A stretch of DNA of 64,000 nucleotides from Erigeron canadensis (GCF_010389155.1 NC_057769.1:28272735-28336734); one strand, 5' to 3'. Positions 23,690 to 35,058 are shown, counted from the first letter of the stretch. Program-made: numbers and translations. Notes: a model not told the origin generated them from the sequence alone.

Positions 23690-23810
23690 TTTTTCTAGAC
23701 ATCGTAGCATTAGTAGCAATAGTTGGGCTTGGGCAAGCAGTTTGGGTTGGATCATCAATGTTGGCAACACACTTATATTTGATGACCCAAATACATATGT
23801 ACACACACTG
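23690..23810 (+). pseudogene. Possible relic of an S-protein homologue N-terminus
   Basis: A hydrophobic stretch (DIVALVAIVGLGQAVWVG) in one frame is followed in another frame by SLGWIINVGNT...NTYVH. This resembles SPH2 GRGWIINVVNEI...NKIQVHC. At DNA level ggttggatcatcaa(t/c)gttg(g/t)caac is nearly identical to SPH2. The similarity stops after about 60 bases of the mature part, with no later family motifs. If real, it is a frameshifted and truncated fragment; chance similarity cannot be excluded. Confidence 0.3.
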
Positions 23811-25142
23811 ACATACACACGTATGTAAGAAACAATTTGTTCCACCCATTAATTGATACTGGGAGCCAAAACTTATAAAAATAATTTAATAACGTATATA
23901 AATAAATAGTATATAGTAAATATAATAATAAATAATAATATAACAAAGAGAATTAATATTAATGATAGTATTATTTATAAATTATAAATAAGAATAATAC
24001 TCGTAGTAATGTATGTGAGCTCAAATAACCAGGTACATGTTTTTCGTTGCAAAAAAACATTTGTGACAAATTTTCGTTACAGAATAAAAAAAGGATATAC
24101 CAGGAGATCTAGATCTGACTTTTTCATTCACACTCGGCTCTCTTAAAAAACACACACATCCGTTGCCAGATTCTCTCGCCGGTAAAGTGTAAGTACCGAA
24201 GAATTCAATCTTTTCTCTACTTTCTAACCATATTCTAATCATGACTTGGTAAAGTTTCATAACTTCATAAAGTTATGACTTAATAAAGTTTCAGATTCAT
24301 ACTTATATAAATTATTTTTAGATTTTCATATATATTCAGATTTATATTTATGTTTTTCAGATTTAAACTTTTGTATATTTATACTTTTCAGATTTAAATG
24401 TATATATATTTTAGAAATATGTATATTTCATATTTATATATGTATATATTTTAGATTTATATATAATAGTTTATGTATATTTTGAATTTCTATTAAACAA
24501 TTTTATTAATTATATAATGTATGTATGTATAATATTTAATGTATGTATGTTTTGTGTGATAGATTGTTGTTGTCGTGGACGTTCGTAACTGCTTTCTTTC
24601 TCTTTTTTTTCTATCTTAGTTTTTTCTAACTATATCGGTAAGTTTTCTTTGTTCGTCTTCTATGTAATGTATTTTAACGTGATCATCCCCCGTTTTATAC
24701 CATGGGTCACCCGTCAGAAAATAAGTTAATAGAATTGAATTTCAGATAGTCCTAGTTTAGGACTGCTTTTTTGAGTATTTTGTCTCATTTTATGATATGA
24801 TGTGTATAATTGGTTTACTATTTAAGAAATATTTGGTAAGCATTTTTCTTTTGCTCTTACAATATGTGTTTAATACACATCTTTGGGGAGCTAAGGGGAA
24901 ATGTTGTCGAATTTTTTTCAAACAGTATATCAGTTATAATCGTTCATATATGAAACAAAACATTCAAAAAATGGGTTAGGATGCCACCTAGCTACAAACC
25001 GGTAGCTATCTATCCACTTGTAATTCATTAGTATTGATTGTATCTAATGTATACAAAATAAAATTTGTCGAGTTAAGATGATTTGTATTCATAATTCCTT
25101 AGTTTTTAATATGTGATGATAATATTGTTTGTAGACGCAATC

Positions 25143-25260
25143 ATGACGATCGATAAGAGTCGGACAACTTTAACAAATAAGTTTTCTAGAGAGTATTTAA
25201 TTGGTCTTACTAGATTCAAGGAAAGGTGTAAGAATGATGAGTTGTTCAGTCACCAGTGAA
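25143..25260 (+). pseudogene. CACTA transposase N-terminal relic (transposase-associated domain)
   Basis: A frame starting ATG at 25143 reads MTIDKSRTTL, then NKFSREYLIGL and RFKERCKN, and stops after about 38 codons. The pattern DKSW..L..KFS.EYL.GL..F is typical of the transposase-associated domain at the N-terminus of TNP2-type CACTA proteins (Pfam PF13963). The Trp after DKS is replaced by Arg, and the downstream Cys-rich part is missing. Only a fragment remains. Confidence 0.6.
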
Positions 25261-25337
25261 ACAGTTGTTCAGTCACCAGTAGTTCCAGTCGTACCTCAAA
25301 CGACAGACCCCATGCATGATGAGAATGATGTCACACC

Positions 25338-28075
25338 TGTTACTTATAAACACTATTAATTACATAATATTACATAATAAGGTCTTAAACTTCAGTCATA
25401 CAACACAGAAGAGCGGAAGTCTTAAAGCTTTTTATTATAACTTAAGTACAACCTTATCTTATTTTACAAACAACTAGTTAAGTCATCGCTTCCTTGTAAA
25501 ACTTTTCACCTCCTCTTTTCCCTTTGAAGTACGTGCCTTATCAGATCCTGAGATGCATGTTTATTTACTAATTAGCCAATGGCCTAGTGAGTTCAAGGGT
25601 TCATAATATACAATAATATTCTCAAATAATATACTGTCATTAACATAAAGAGTTCATACTGTAGAAAATACATCATGTGGTACTATACTGTAGCTATATG
25701 ATACCGAATAATTTAGTGAGTAAACACTTATATCGGTAATAGCATGTATATCTGTAATAAGTCGGCGTCCTGACAAGTCCACATAGATGTATCATAAAAT
25801 AACTGTACAAATCTAATCATGCATATATAAATATAACTTTAATAAAATAAATGCATGAAAAGAACTGTAATAACATGTATCCCAGTTTATAAAATAACTT
25901 GAACTCATCTTGACTCCTTGCTATATATAACCTGACTTATCCAGTATAATTACCTACAAATATAATCCCCCACTTATATAATTAGGACATTATTAGTAAT
26001 GTCGAACACAAATATGTATATGTCAAAAGTTTATAGTTTGTCCAATAGTCTAATGTTTAGTCAAATCTTCTTAAAGAAATCGTTATATCTCACTGTTTAA
26101 TATTGAGACATAACTTAGTATAAAATATGACATCTATTATTTTTAACTCACTTAACAAATTATGATTGTTCTAGACAACCATTTGATGTTGATAACTATA
26201 TCTATACATATAGCATAATAGATTAAATTTTTGTCTTCCAAATTTAACTTTTACAAAATAAAAGATGAGTTTTATATAGATGTATATAAGTCACTTTCAT
26301 GCAGGAGGTTTTTATATATGAACATAATAATCTATTCCACAAGAATCTTCTATTTATTGAATTGAAAATGAGTTTCTCATAATATAACCCATAGTACATA
26401 AAAATTACGGTATATTAAATACTTCATATCGTTCCAAATGCCATCCTTTTATAAACAACTAGGTATTTTACCCGCACGATGTGCGGAAAATAAAAAAGTT
26501 GTTTAATATATACATAAAAAAGGTTTTTTTTAAAGAAAAAATATACACATATACAGGTTCCAATAACTGTTAAACGCATTAATAAATTATTAAACAACTT
26601 TATTGTTAAAATTCAATATGATATAATTCATGGTCTATTCTCGGTTCAATATAATTTTGGATTACATTACATCCTATCAACAATATTTACATAATCTAAA
26701 AATGAAACATATCTTTCATTAAGACATCAACAATATCATCAATTATCACTATGATTTTGATTTAATTTACATTACATTCTATCATCAATATCTAAATAAA
26801 CTAAATGTGAAATATATCTAATCCATATGTTAATAATATCACAAATTATTACAAAATAAATAATCAAGTTAAACAAATTAAAGTAGTTATACATAAAAAA
26901 ATTTGATCACAGTTATTCATGTTTATGACTTTTCTTATCATTTTAATAATAATAATGTAAATTTAATAAATCACCTTATTATTTGAGTAGGGATTGATCA
27001 TTTTCTTTCGTGTGCCATCAACTTTCTTTTCTCCTTCAATTTTTGTTAACTTCTTGTCTTATTATTTTTGGTACTAAATCGGCTTGGTAGCAATAAAATA
27101 TGTATATATATATATATATATAACATAATTATATAATAAGAATATTAAATTAGAAGTAGAGTTTTGATAATATCTATTTATGAAAAGTAAATATTTATCA
27201 AAATTAAAAGTATATTACGATTGTTCTAAATATGTTTATTATTAAATCCCAATATTGTTGTCACATTTATTTATGTTTTTATATATATAACTAAAATTAA
27301 TATTGTAATAAAAAACATAGGGATGTCACATAGGATATATGTTAATATTTAAGTATACTTTTAAATTGAAGAGGGTGGCTTATAATGCTAAAATAACTAT
27401 TCTTTTAATATTTATATAGATATGTAGCTATTAAAAATCTTGTCATTTGGATTCTATCATAGGTGTAGACACCAACAATTATACTAGACCATTATTTATT
27501 GGACAAACAATAAACTTTAAATATAGTACAATATTGAGTAAGAGTAATCTTTACCCAATTTTATGGCTTCAAGAATTCTACTGAGACATCACTTTCCTAC
27601 CCATCACTTTCCATCATCCTTACACCTATATATCTAAAGTTTTGAATTGATGTTACTGTAAGTTACTATCACTTAAAGAGTAATTATTTTATATGAGAAT
27701 TGATATTCGTATCACAAAATTGATATATTTACCATACAGTACAATTATTACATCATACTGTACAAGTTAATAAAACATGTTGATAATAAATTAATCAAAA
27801 GTTATGATAGGAATATCACCTTTTTATTTTATATAGGCAAGTACTGTAAGATATCCCTTCGGTTATATCGCTATTGATGAACACGTAGCATTTCAAACTT
27901 ACACGTATCCAATATTCTACCCCTTTTTACCATACAGGTCCTACAACTGATAATATTTCACTTTAAGGACTTATATTTATAATTTTTAAGACTTATCTTC
28001 CTAATGCACTATATATCTATTTAATTAAAATATAACTACTTATTATTACTTCATCATAATACTTTGGTTGTTACA
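25338..28075 (-). mobile_element. Probable LTR-retrotransposon fragment or solo LTR
   Basis: On the minus strand the segment starts TGTAACAACC and ends GTAACA, the TG...CA layout of an LTR. The interior has no gag-pol frame. It includes a cctgacaagtccacataga patch of the kind I associate with gypsy-type LTRs. Five-base target duplications were not found. A Helitron-like element (26459-27420) is nested inside. The class assignment is tentative. Confidence 0.3.
26459..27420 (-). mobile_element. Non-autonomous Helitron-like element
   Basis: Minus-strand 5' end TCTATATAAATATTAAAAG at 27402-27420, preceded by A. Minus-strand 3' end: the perfect hairpin CCGCACATCGTGCGG, then GTAAAATACCTAG at 26459. 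This matches the Helitron layout (TC start, hairpin, terminal CTAG). The length is 962 bp and there is no helicase gene. Confidence 0.6.
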
Positions 28076-28080
28076 AATGA

Positions 28081-28187
28081 CCCCAAGAAGACAACTCTAA
28101 CGATGAGCTAATGGACACAACAGATGCACCTAGTATTTCAAATGCGCCCAATGATGTAAATGATGCTAGTACTTATGATGATAATTA
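28081..28187 (+). pseudogene. Possible 3' coding remnant of the host CACTA element
   Basis: A short open stretch reads DNSNDELMDTTDAP, then SISNAPNDVNDAS, and ends at a taa (about 28187). It lies immediately before the hAT insertion and inside the CACTA region. The acidic Asp/Asn-rich composition would fit a transposon protein tail, but no named domain is visible. Confidence 0.3.
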
Positions 28188-28203
28188 AGATGGGCCATCT
28201 AAC

Positions 28204-29156
28204 CAGGGTCGGTCCTGAATAATTAGATGCTCAGGTCGAGATGATCAAAATATGCCCCTATTAAATTTTTTTAATTACCAACAACTTATTTTTTAGAGCG
28301 AATCCTAGTCGACTTAGACAATTCGTCCCAATAAAATATGTTAGATTTCTATGAGGCCTTTCAAAGTATATATACAAACAATATCTTGTCAAATAAATTA
28401 CAATTTCACAGCATGCATACATAATATATGCAAGTGACATGTCCATCTAATTTATGTATTGATCATTTAAATTAAAATTTACAAGACTGAGATATTTTCA
28501 TCTTTAAATATGTTAACTTTCTTTTTACATCACCATAAGTTTTTTTTTTTTATCAGTTATATACGGAGTAAAAATTTGCATACCTTCAAAATCTTTATTA
28601 TTTTATAAGACTGTTGCCAAACTAAAAATAGCCCTTTTAACAACATGTTGTTGTTACTATTATATCTCATTGATGGATTTAATATGTTAGTGTATTTCAT
28701 ATACCCTAAAGTAATGTATTTATTTTGAAAACCCAGATATGTGTTTTATATCAAACAAATTAAAAAAGCCTACAAAGTCAAGGGGTTATTTTGAGTATGC
28801 ACTAATCAAGAGAGGTTTTAATTGAAAATAAAAAAAAAATCATGAAGTGTGGCAGGCATTTGGACATGTGTTGGTAAAATAGCCACACAAAAGAAGGCAT
28901 GGTGGAAACTCTCATCTTCCTCGCGAGGATTAACGGAACATTTCTCAAATCTCCATTAAAACACAACCTGCAATTCCTTTTTAAATTTAGATTCAATGTT
29001 TAATTTCCAACCTGCAAACATGTATATTTCTCAATTAATTGCATAAGTATTATATATATAAATATATATATATATATAGCTCAGAAAATTCTTGCCCCTC
29101 ACTTGTTTGTTGCATAGGGTTGTCGCCCGCTTTGCCCGGTAGCAAGGCCGGCCCTG
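28204..29156. mobile_element. hAT-like non-autonomous element with 8 bp target duplication
   Basis: A 953 bp element with imperfect inverted ends CAGGGTCGGTCCTG and CAGGGCCGGCCTTG. It is flanked by a perfect 8-base direct repeat CATCTAAC at 28196-28203 and 29157-29164. The 8 bp duplication with CAGGG..CGG ends fits the hAT superfamily. No transposase is encoded. It sits inside the older CACTA element. Confidence 0.88.
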
Positions 29157-29281
29157 CATCTAACCCGTAGACTTGGATTTTGTTGGTAAGTGAACACTTT
29201 GGATTTATATTTTGTTGGAAGGATCGTAAACTTTGGTATTGTATGATGGTAATTTAGAATTATTATTGTTGTTGAACTTTA

Positions 29282-29574
29282 GGTCGCGTTTGGTTCGCAG
29301 ATTCCGATGAAATTTGATGGAATTGGAATTTAATTTCATTCCTTAGTGCGTTTGGTTGCTCAATGATGAAGGAATATCGTTCCGTTGGAATGTCAACATT
29401 CCTTCATTTGATGGAATATCCATTCCATGGGGATGAGGGAAGGAATCTCATTCCGTCTCTCACTTAAATCTTAAAAAAATGAAAAACATTTCGTCAAATT
29501 CCATTCCATCAGATTCCAATTCCTTCAACAGATTCCATTCATTCTAAAAACATTCTGTGAACCAAACGCGCCCC
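29282..29574. mobile_element. Foldback MITE with GCGTTTGGTTC ends (Tourist-like)
   Basis: A 293 bp inverted-repeat element: the left end is ggtcgcgtttggttcgcaga, and the right end inverted is GGGGCGCGTTTGGTTCACAG. The interior is rich in ggaatt/attcc words that also pair. A GGNCGCGTTTGG terminus is common in Tourist-type MITEs. A clean TTA/TAA duplication was not found, so the superfamily is tentative. Confidence 0.65.
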
Positions 29575-30469
29575 AAGATTATGTACTAGTTGTAATTGTA
29601 GTTGTATGAGATGTTTAACTTTAGATTATGATGTTTGTTGGCATTAGCGATATTGACATAATTGTGCAACGACAGGTTTGACAGATTTGTGGTGTTAATA
29701 ATTGCCTAAGAAAATTTGGGTAGCTTTCTATAAACATAGCAAAACTATATTAAAAAGAACTAGTAAATTTTGCAACAAAATTTCGTTGCAACAAAATTTT
29801 ATGCATAAAAAGTTGCAACACTATTTTTGTCAAAAAAACAACAATTCGCGACAAAATTTGTGACCAAAATTCGTTACAAAAAGTAATTTGTCATTTAATT
29901 TTGCAACAAATTTTGTGTCACAAAAAGGAATTTAGGGCGATATAATTTATGAATAAAATAATCTTAAAAGTTTCTTAAAAAATTTGCGATGATATTTCGT
30001 TGCAAATCTTTAATTTTCGTTGCAAAAATTTTTCTTTCGATTTTTTTTTAATTTTCTTTTAAGAAGTGTGGTCCACAAAATTTCTGTGACAAATTTTGTC
30101 GGGAATTTTTTTTTGCTACTACCTTATTGTAACGAAATTTTTCGTCACAAAATAAATTTGCAACGGAAATCATATTTTTTGCAACGAAAAAATTCAAAAG
30201 GTGAATTTCTTGTAGTGCATGATCAAGGGGGATTGCTTTCAAAAGTAATTTTTTTTTATTTATACGCCAGTGATAATTAAAGCTTCTTATTTGCAGCAAA
30301 CCATTCATCCCATCTTGATGTCCGTGTAACTTAATAATATCGACACTATCATCATATCTTTCAACTTCAAAGGGCACACTAGATTTATGCATGCACTAAA
30401 GATATTTGTCACAGCTTTTGTTGGTTGTAGCTTGTAATCCAACTTATCCATCACAATTTTTATTTTTTT

Positions 30470-30700
30470 TAAAGGCTAATGGACGACCCAAGTCGAACAC
30501 GGTGGTGTTAGGTGACCACCTCACCAACCCCCAATACCCAGTAGTAGTAAAAACTCCTTAATCTAGCCGCCCGAAGGCAAGACGCTAATTAAGAGAAAAA
30601 CCTCGCCTCCTCCATAAACTTGAACCCGGGTCTACTTTATGAGAGGACTATGCCTATGTCAATGGACTAAAGCACCATCGACTATCCATCACAATCTATC
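30470..30700 (-). repeat. tRNA-derived SINE-like element
   Basis: Read on the minus strand the head has a box-A-like TGGTGCTTTAGTCC and, about 40 bases later, a box-B-like GGGTTCAAGTTT. This is the internal promoter order of a tRNA-derived SINE. The body contains GGCGAGGTTTTTCTC and TTCGGGCGGC. It lies just downstream of the 3' end of the SPH3 pseudogene. Target duplications were not resolved. Confidence 0.5.
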
Positions 30701-30810
30701 TATTAAAGAATAGGTTGTCTCTTGTAGCCAAAACCATTGATCGCATAACCTATCTCTTAAAGAATAACTTCATTATTCATATTATACTTTTAACATGACA
30801 TACATCTTAT

Positions 30811-31242
30811 TCATATAATTTGAGATTTCCAATCATATTGTTTTTTCCAAATAGTATTGTTAAAATCATACAAGTAAAAACCATCTCTCATAGCTGACCA
30901 ATTACATGAATAATAATTCTGATCATGCTCTCCAATGCATAAATAACTCATATCAGCATCAAAAACATTGAAAACTTGTTCTCTAGAATTCCAATAGAAA
31001 TGACAGAAAAACAAAGTAGTGTGCCCAAAATTTTTACAAAACTTCCAGTCAATTTCATCATTAAATGATAAGTGATGATCGCCTAAATCATCATCTTTTG
31101 ACTTGCAATGAACCAGGATGTTACTATTTGGGATTAAATTTTGAATTTGCATGATGTATCCAGGTTCAATACCGCAACTTTTAGCTGTTATTGTATCAAT
31201 AACATATAATCATAAAAATACAAAAGGCAATATGCTTTTCAT
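30811..31242 (-). pseudogene. S-protein homologue SPH3, broken by a stop codon in the signal peptide
   Basis: S1-family gene whose start (31240-31242) and stop (30811-30813) align exactly with the intact neighbour SPH4; both span 144 codons. Codon 11 is TGA (31210-31212) where SPH4 has GGA (Gly). The frame stays open on both sides: MKSILPFVFL-stop-LYVIDTITAKSCG, and then the whole mature part (NILVHCKSKDDDLG, DWKFCKN, FFCHFYWNSREQVFNVFD, YSCNWSAM, QYDWKSQII). A TATA-like TTTATATATAGA remains upstream (31281-31292). Without read-through, translation from the next in-frame Met would lack a signal peptide. It therefore looks like a very young pseudogene, or a sequencing error or allele-specific null. 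Confidence 0.85.
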
Positions 31243-32839
31243 CGTTAGCGAAATATGTTTGAGATGATAACACATAAGACTCTATATATAAAGAATTTTA
31301 GAATTTATTCTTTTTGACATAAAGAAACTGGCATATTAAATTATAAGGAAACAATGATTGTAATATTCATAATTAATTATAAGAGAACATCTATTGTAAT
31401 ATTGTAATACATGAAAAACAATATCCTAAGATATTAAATATTGTAATATATCTTACAATAAATAGGATGAAGAACCTCTTACATATCATTTTTTAAACCA
31501 TAAAATTCATGGGCATGTGATTTAATTATTATACAACAAAATATTAAAAAATTCAGAATTGAGGGTGAGTTCCATGCGTAAGCTTAAGTATAAGACAACT
31601 CGTGCATTATATGGGTTTTAAGACTAGTTAACAATATGATAAAATAATAATAATAATAATAATAAACATGATAAATTTATATTACTATACCCTAATATAA
31701 TCATTTGTATACTTATATGCCAAATAGATAATCGATCTAATTATTGGCTCTCACAAACTGATCTAATATGGATAGAGAAGATAAATTATGTAATACTGTG
31801 ATGAAAAAGGCGTAAGATTTGAATCACATATCTCCACTTTAATGTTAAATAATGTCTCGTACCATTAAACTACCATTATGAGCTAATTAGATGTTTATCA
31901 TCGTCAACTGTGATGAGGTGGCACCATGTTGGTGGCCACTGGACCAGATTCTTTGGTGTGACAAGTTGGAAACTCGATATATATATGGGGTGGAATATTC
32001 GTACTCTGGTGTGTATTCTAACGGGATCGAGGAACTCTGATTTTAAAATAAAATGAATCAATTAATTATAAAAATTTATCATAATAAAAAGAATACACAT
32101 AGGTTATTTTTGTTGAGTTATAATGTAATGTAGACTTTGAAGATGACGAATTTGATAAAAACATTTGAAATATCTTTTGATTTTTTATAATATGAACTGG
32201 GTTAGTTTAAGCTGAGTCAACTTAGAACATTGTGATCAGACCCAAATCATACTTTCATGTTGTACAAAGTGTATATTAAAATGGAAGTATGTGTATCGAT
32301 CTTGAAGTTGAATCAACGAAGTCAACGACATCCAACTCAAGTCGAAGATGATACATGAAGATTTAGTTGGTCGTGGAAGTCAACCTGACATTGCAAGTCA
32401 GCTTTACTTATTTTATTATTTTTGTTTAAGTTTAATGGTTAATACGTTGGAAAAAGTTATAAAACCTTTGTTAAAACGTGTAAATATCGGATTGGGTTGT
32501 ATTCACCCTATTATACGACGTAATATGTGTTTATTATATGTGGGTGTTTTGAACTTCTAAACCTAACACATTTTATACATTTTACACATATCATATTATT
32601 CTCATTGGTCCTTACTAAATCTATCAAAAATATGTTACAACTATTAATTTACCACTTCATAATCATATCTATTTATTATTTTCTTTAAATTAAGTATATA
32701 AACAAAACATTGATTAGTTGGCAAGTGGCAACAACAAAGAAGGTATGTTATTATAGAAATATGTTTTTTAAAATTCCATATATTGTACATTTATTTCAAA
32801 GTAAAAATTCAATGATGATATAACTTACATACTATTTAT
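31243..32839. other. Intergenic between SPH3 and SPH4
   Basis: Contains the MITE at 31465-31605 and an (ata)n tract near 31640. Short open frames, such as 32348-32560 (+), show no family signature. No gene recognised. Confidence 0.5.
31465..31605. mobile_element. MITE, 'ACCTAAGCTTAGGT' family (shortened copy)
   Basis: Shares cttacatatcattttttaaa, ccataaaattcatgggc and gcgtaagcttaagtataaga with the family at 12434, 19548, 36859 and 58195. The inverted arms are incomplete. Confidence 0.5.
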
Positions 32840-33271
32840 TCATATACCTTGCGATTTCCAATCATATTGTTTTATCCAAGCAGTGCTGTTAAAATCATAC
32901 AAGTAGAAACCATCTGCCATAGCTGACCAGTTACATGAATAATATTTCTGATCATGCTCCCCGATGCATAAATTACTCATCCCATCATCGAAAACATTGA
33001 AAACTTGTTCTTTAGATTCCCAATAGAAATGACAAAAATACAAAGTAGTTTCCCCAAAGTTTTCACAAAACTTCCAGCTAAACTTATCATTAAATGATAG
33101 GTGATGATCGCCTATATCATCATCTTTTGATTTGCAATGAACCAGGATATTATTATCTTGGATCAAGTTTTCAACTTGCACAATAAATCCAGGGAGTATA
33201 CCACAACTTTTAGCAGTTACAAAATCTATAACATATAATCCTATGAAAACTAAAAATAATATGTTTTTCAT
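32840..33271 (-). CDS. S-protein homologue (S1 family), SPH4
   Basis: Intronless gene for a 143-residue secreted S1-family protein. The frame is open 11 codons further upstream, but the ATG at 33269-33271 is preferred because MKNILFLVFIGLYVIDFVTA is a clean signal peptide followed by KSCG. The mature part has FIVQVENLIQDNNILVHC, KSKDDDIGDHHLS, WKFCENFG, YFCHFYWESKEQVFNVFD, YYSCNWSAMADGFYLYDF and the end QYDWKSQGI. It lacks the basic RDRR tail of SPH1 and SPH2 and ends shortly after DWKS. It is almost a twin of the pseudogene SPH3 about 1.6 kb away, so the pair is a recent tandem duplication. A TATA-like gatatacaaa lies at about 33309-33318. Confidence 0.9.
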   Translation of the reverse strand: MKNILFLVFIGLYVIDFVTAKSCGILPGFIVQVENLIQDNNILVHCKSKDDDIGDHHLSFNDKFSWKFCENFGETTLYFCHFYWESKEQVFNVFDDGMSNLCIGEHDQKYYSCNWSAMADGFYLYDFNSTAWIKQYDWKSQGI

Positions 33272-33539
33272 CCTAACTGAATGCGTTTGGGATGTCAAAC
33301 ACATGACTCGATATACAAATAGTTTAGAGTCTTTTTATTTATTCATTGGCATTAGCCAAACACACATATTTATACGATCGAAAATATTGATAAGAATAGT
33401 GAAATATAAAGATAATTTATTGTAATAAGATTATTCTAACATAATAATAGTCTTTAAACCGAAAAATCACTAAGTTCATCAAGACTGATTCATTTAATAT
33501 ATGTGGGTTGGTGACTCATTGCTAAGGTATTCATTTAAA

Positions 33540-33650
33540 AATCACTAAGTAGAGAGGTTGTTTTCATTTTCTACCTAAATGATAGAAAACGCCCTCCAAC
33601 CTTTGCATGGGATGATAATCGAACCCATGACCTCCCCCATAAAATATTTA
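33540..33650 (-). repeat. SINE-like fragment
   Basis: On the minus strand GGTCATGGGTTCGATTATC matches a Pol III box B context. It is followed by GGAGGGCGTTTTCTATCATT and a ggtagaaaa word like those at 4560. No box A in the right order was found, so this is a fragment call. Confidence 0.3.
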
Positions 33651-33829
33651 CTCCCTCTTTTTTTTTTCAACTGAAAAGTAAATAACCCAAAATGTCTCTT
33701 TCTTTTTGTTCGCTAATCTAAATATCACACCTAATATGCCTATAACACCCATAATGAAATTATTTACAACATATATCTCCCACCCAAATAACTACATTAT
33801 CCTCCTTTTATATCAAATTACATTAATAA

Positions 33830-33950
33830 TCACATCGCTACCCCCGCCGCTACCACCACCTCCGCTGCTACCTTCACCACCACCACCCATCGCTGCCACT
33901 ACCGCCGTCACGCCACTAGATCGCGCGGGCATGCATCTAATTATATATTA
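33830..33950. repeat. CAC/CGC-rich tail repeat, Helitron-like 3' end
   Basis: A stretch of accaccacc/ccgccgcta words ends in gatcgcgcgggcatgcatct. Similar stretches end near 38700, 39960 and 60560 (cgtgcgggtattcgtctagt). The shared layout suggests 3' ends of one Helitron-like family; only the last has the expected hairpin-CTAG form. Confidence 0.35.
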
Positions 33951-33965
33951 TTGTAATAATCAAAA

Positions 33966-35058
33966 GAGTAAATTACATGGATGGTACATGAAGTATACCC
34001 GATATTACTCTTTTGGTACAAACTTTCAAATCTCTACTCGGGCCAACCCTAGAGTTTTCAAATCCTACTTGTATGGTACCTAAAACTAATGGTCATCTAT
34101 TTGGTTTTTTAGTCCATCCACTTGAAAACTATTTTGGTTAATTTCTTACCAAGAGGACCAAAAGTCTAATAATTTGTATAATAATATAATTCATTACTTA
34201 ACAAAATATTCATATACATATACTTGATTATTTTTTTAAGTTATTTGTTTCAACATTTTTTTATCTACTTTAAAAACAACTCATTCTCAAAAAAGAAAAA
34301 AAATCAAAAAAATAAAATAAATAAATCACAAGATAAGAAACAAATTTTTAATTTTGTTAATACCGGTTTTTTTTTTTTTAGGATTGAGTTTTTATTATAA
34401 AAAATTACTAGTAATAATAATAATGATATGCAAAAACCATTCAAAAAGAAGAAAAAAAAGGAGGAAATGTGTAGTTTTTTCTTTTTATATTCTTTTATTA
34501 TTATTATTATTTCTATAGAAACACATGCGCATTCACCAAAACAACAAAAAAAATTTCTATCGATAATGATACGGCACAAATTTTGCCCTTAAGGTAATAA
34601 TATCGCTTAACTAGTGGTGATGATAGATTATAGAGTTTTAAAAAAAAAATAAGAAAAACTTTTGATTTGTTTTTGTTTTTTGATTTTTTTTTACTTTTTG
34701 ATATATTATTATTATTATTATTTTGAGAGAAGTTATATTTAAAAAAATTAATAAAATAATTAAATGAAAAAAACAAAGTAAAAAATAAATAAATAAAAAT
34801 ATGTGTATATGCATATTTTGTTAATTAATAAAGTTTATTTTTATAAGTATAATTACACTTTTTGTCCTTTTGGTAAGAACATAACAAAAATAGTCCTCAA
34901 GTGAATGCACTTAACAACCAAATATACGGACGTCGGTTGTACGTATTGTACGAGTAAGATTGGAAACTTTAAGTATGGTCCGAGTAGTAGAGATTCAAAA
35001 GTTTGTATTAAAAGAATAATATGATGTATACCTCAGGTATTATCCGTACAATTTACTC
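33966..35058. mobile_element. Long-TIR element, Mutator-like
   Basis: About 190-200 bp inverted repeats bound a ~1.09 kb element. The left arm starts gagtaaattacatggatgg and has tacaaactttcaaatctcta and tcttaccaagaggaccaaaa. The right arm (about 34860-35058) returns these inverted. The flanks taatcaaaa and taaataaaa are an imperfect 9-base direct repeat (7 of 9). The interior is low-complexity A/T with no transposase. It is unlike the MULE at 16469 in sequence. Confidence 0.7.

Larger units (their letters stand above)
24040..30217. mobile_element. Degenerate CACTA (En/Spm) transposon carrying nested insertions
   Basis: The right end is cttgtagtg at 30209-30217, the inverse of CACTACAAG, the classical CACTA terminus. 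It is preceded by many subterminal words of the type ttcgttgcaa / ttgcaacgaa (29770-30200). Similar words (tttttcgttgcaaaaaaac, gacaaattttcgttacag) at 24040-24085 mark the other side, but no intact left terminus is visible. Between them is a transposase-associated domain relic (25143-25260), and later insertions: an LTR-like block (25338-28075) containing a Helitron (26459-27420), a hAT element (28204-29156) and a Tourist-like MITE (29282-29574). No intact TNP2 core was found. Confidence 0.6.

Noticed and set aside
33706..34083. 125-codon frame with proline-rich middle
   Set aside because: It crosses a CAC/CGC-rich repeat tail and enters the long-TIR element at 33966; no protein signature.
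34304..34776. Lysine/asparagine-rich minus-strand frames
   Set aside because: Low-complexity translation of the A/T core of a long-TIR element.
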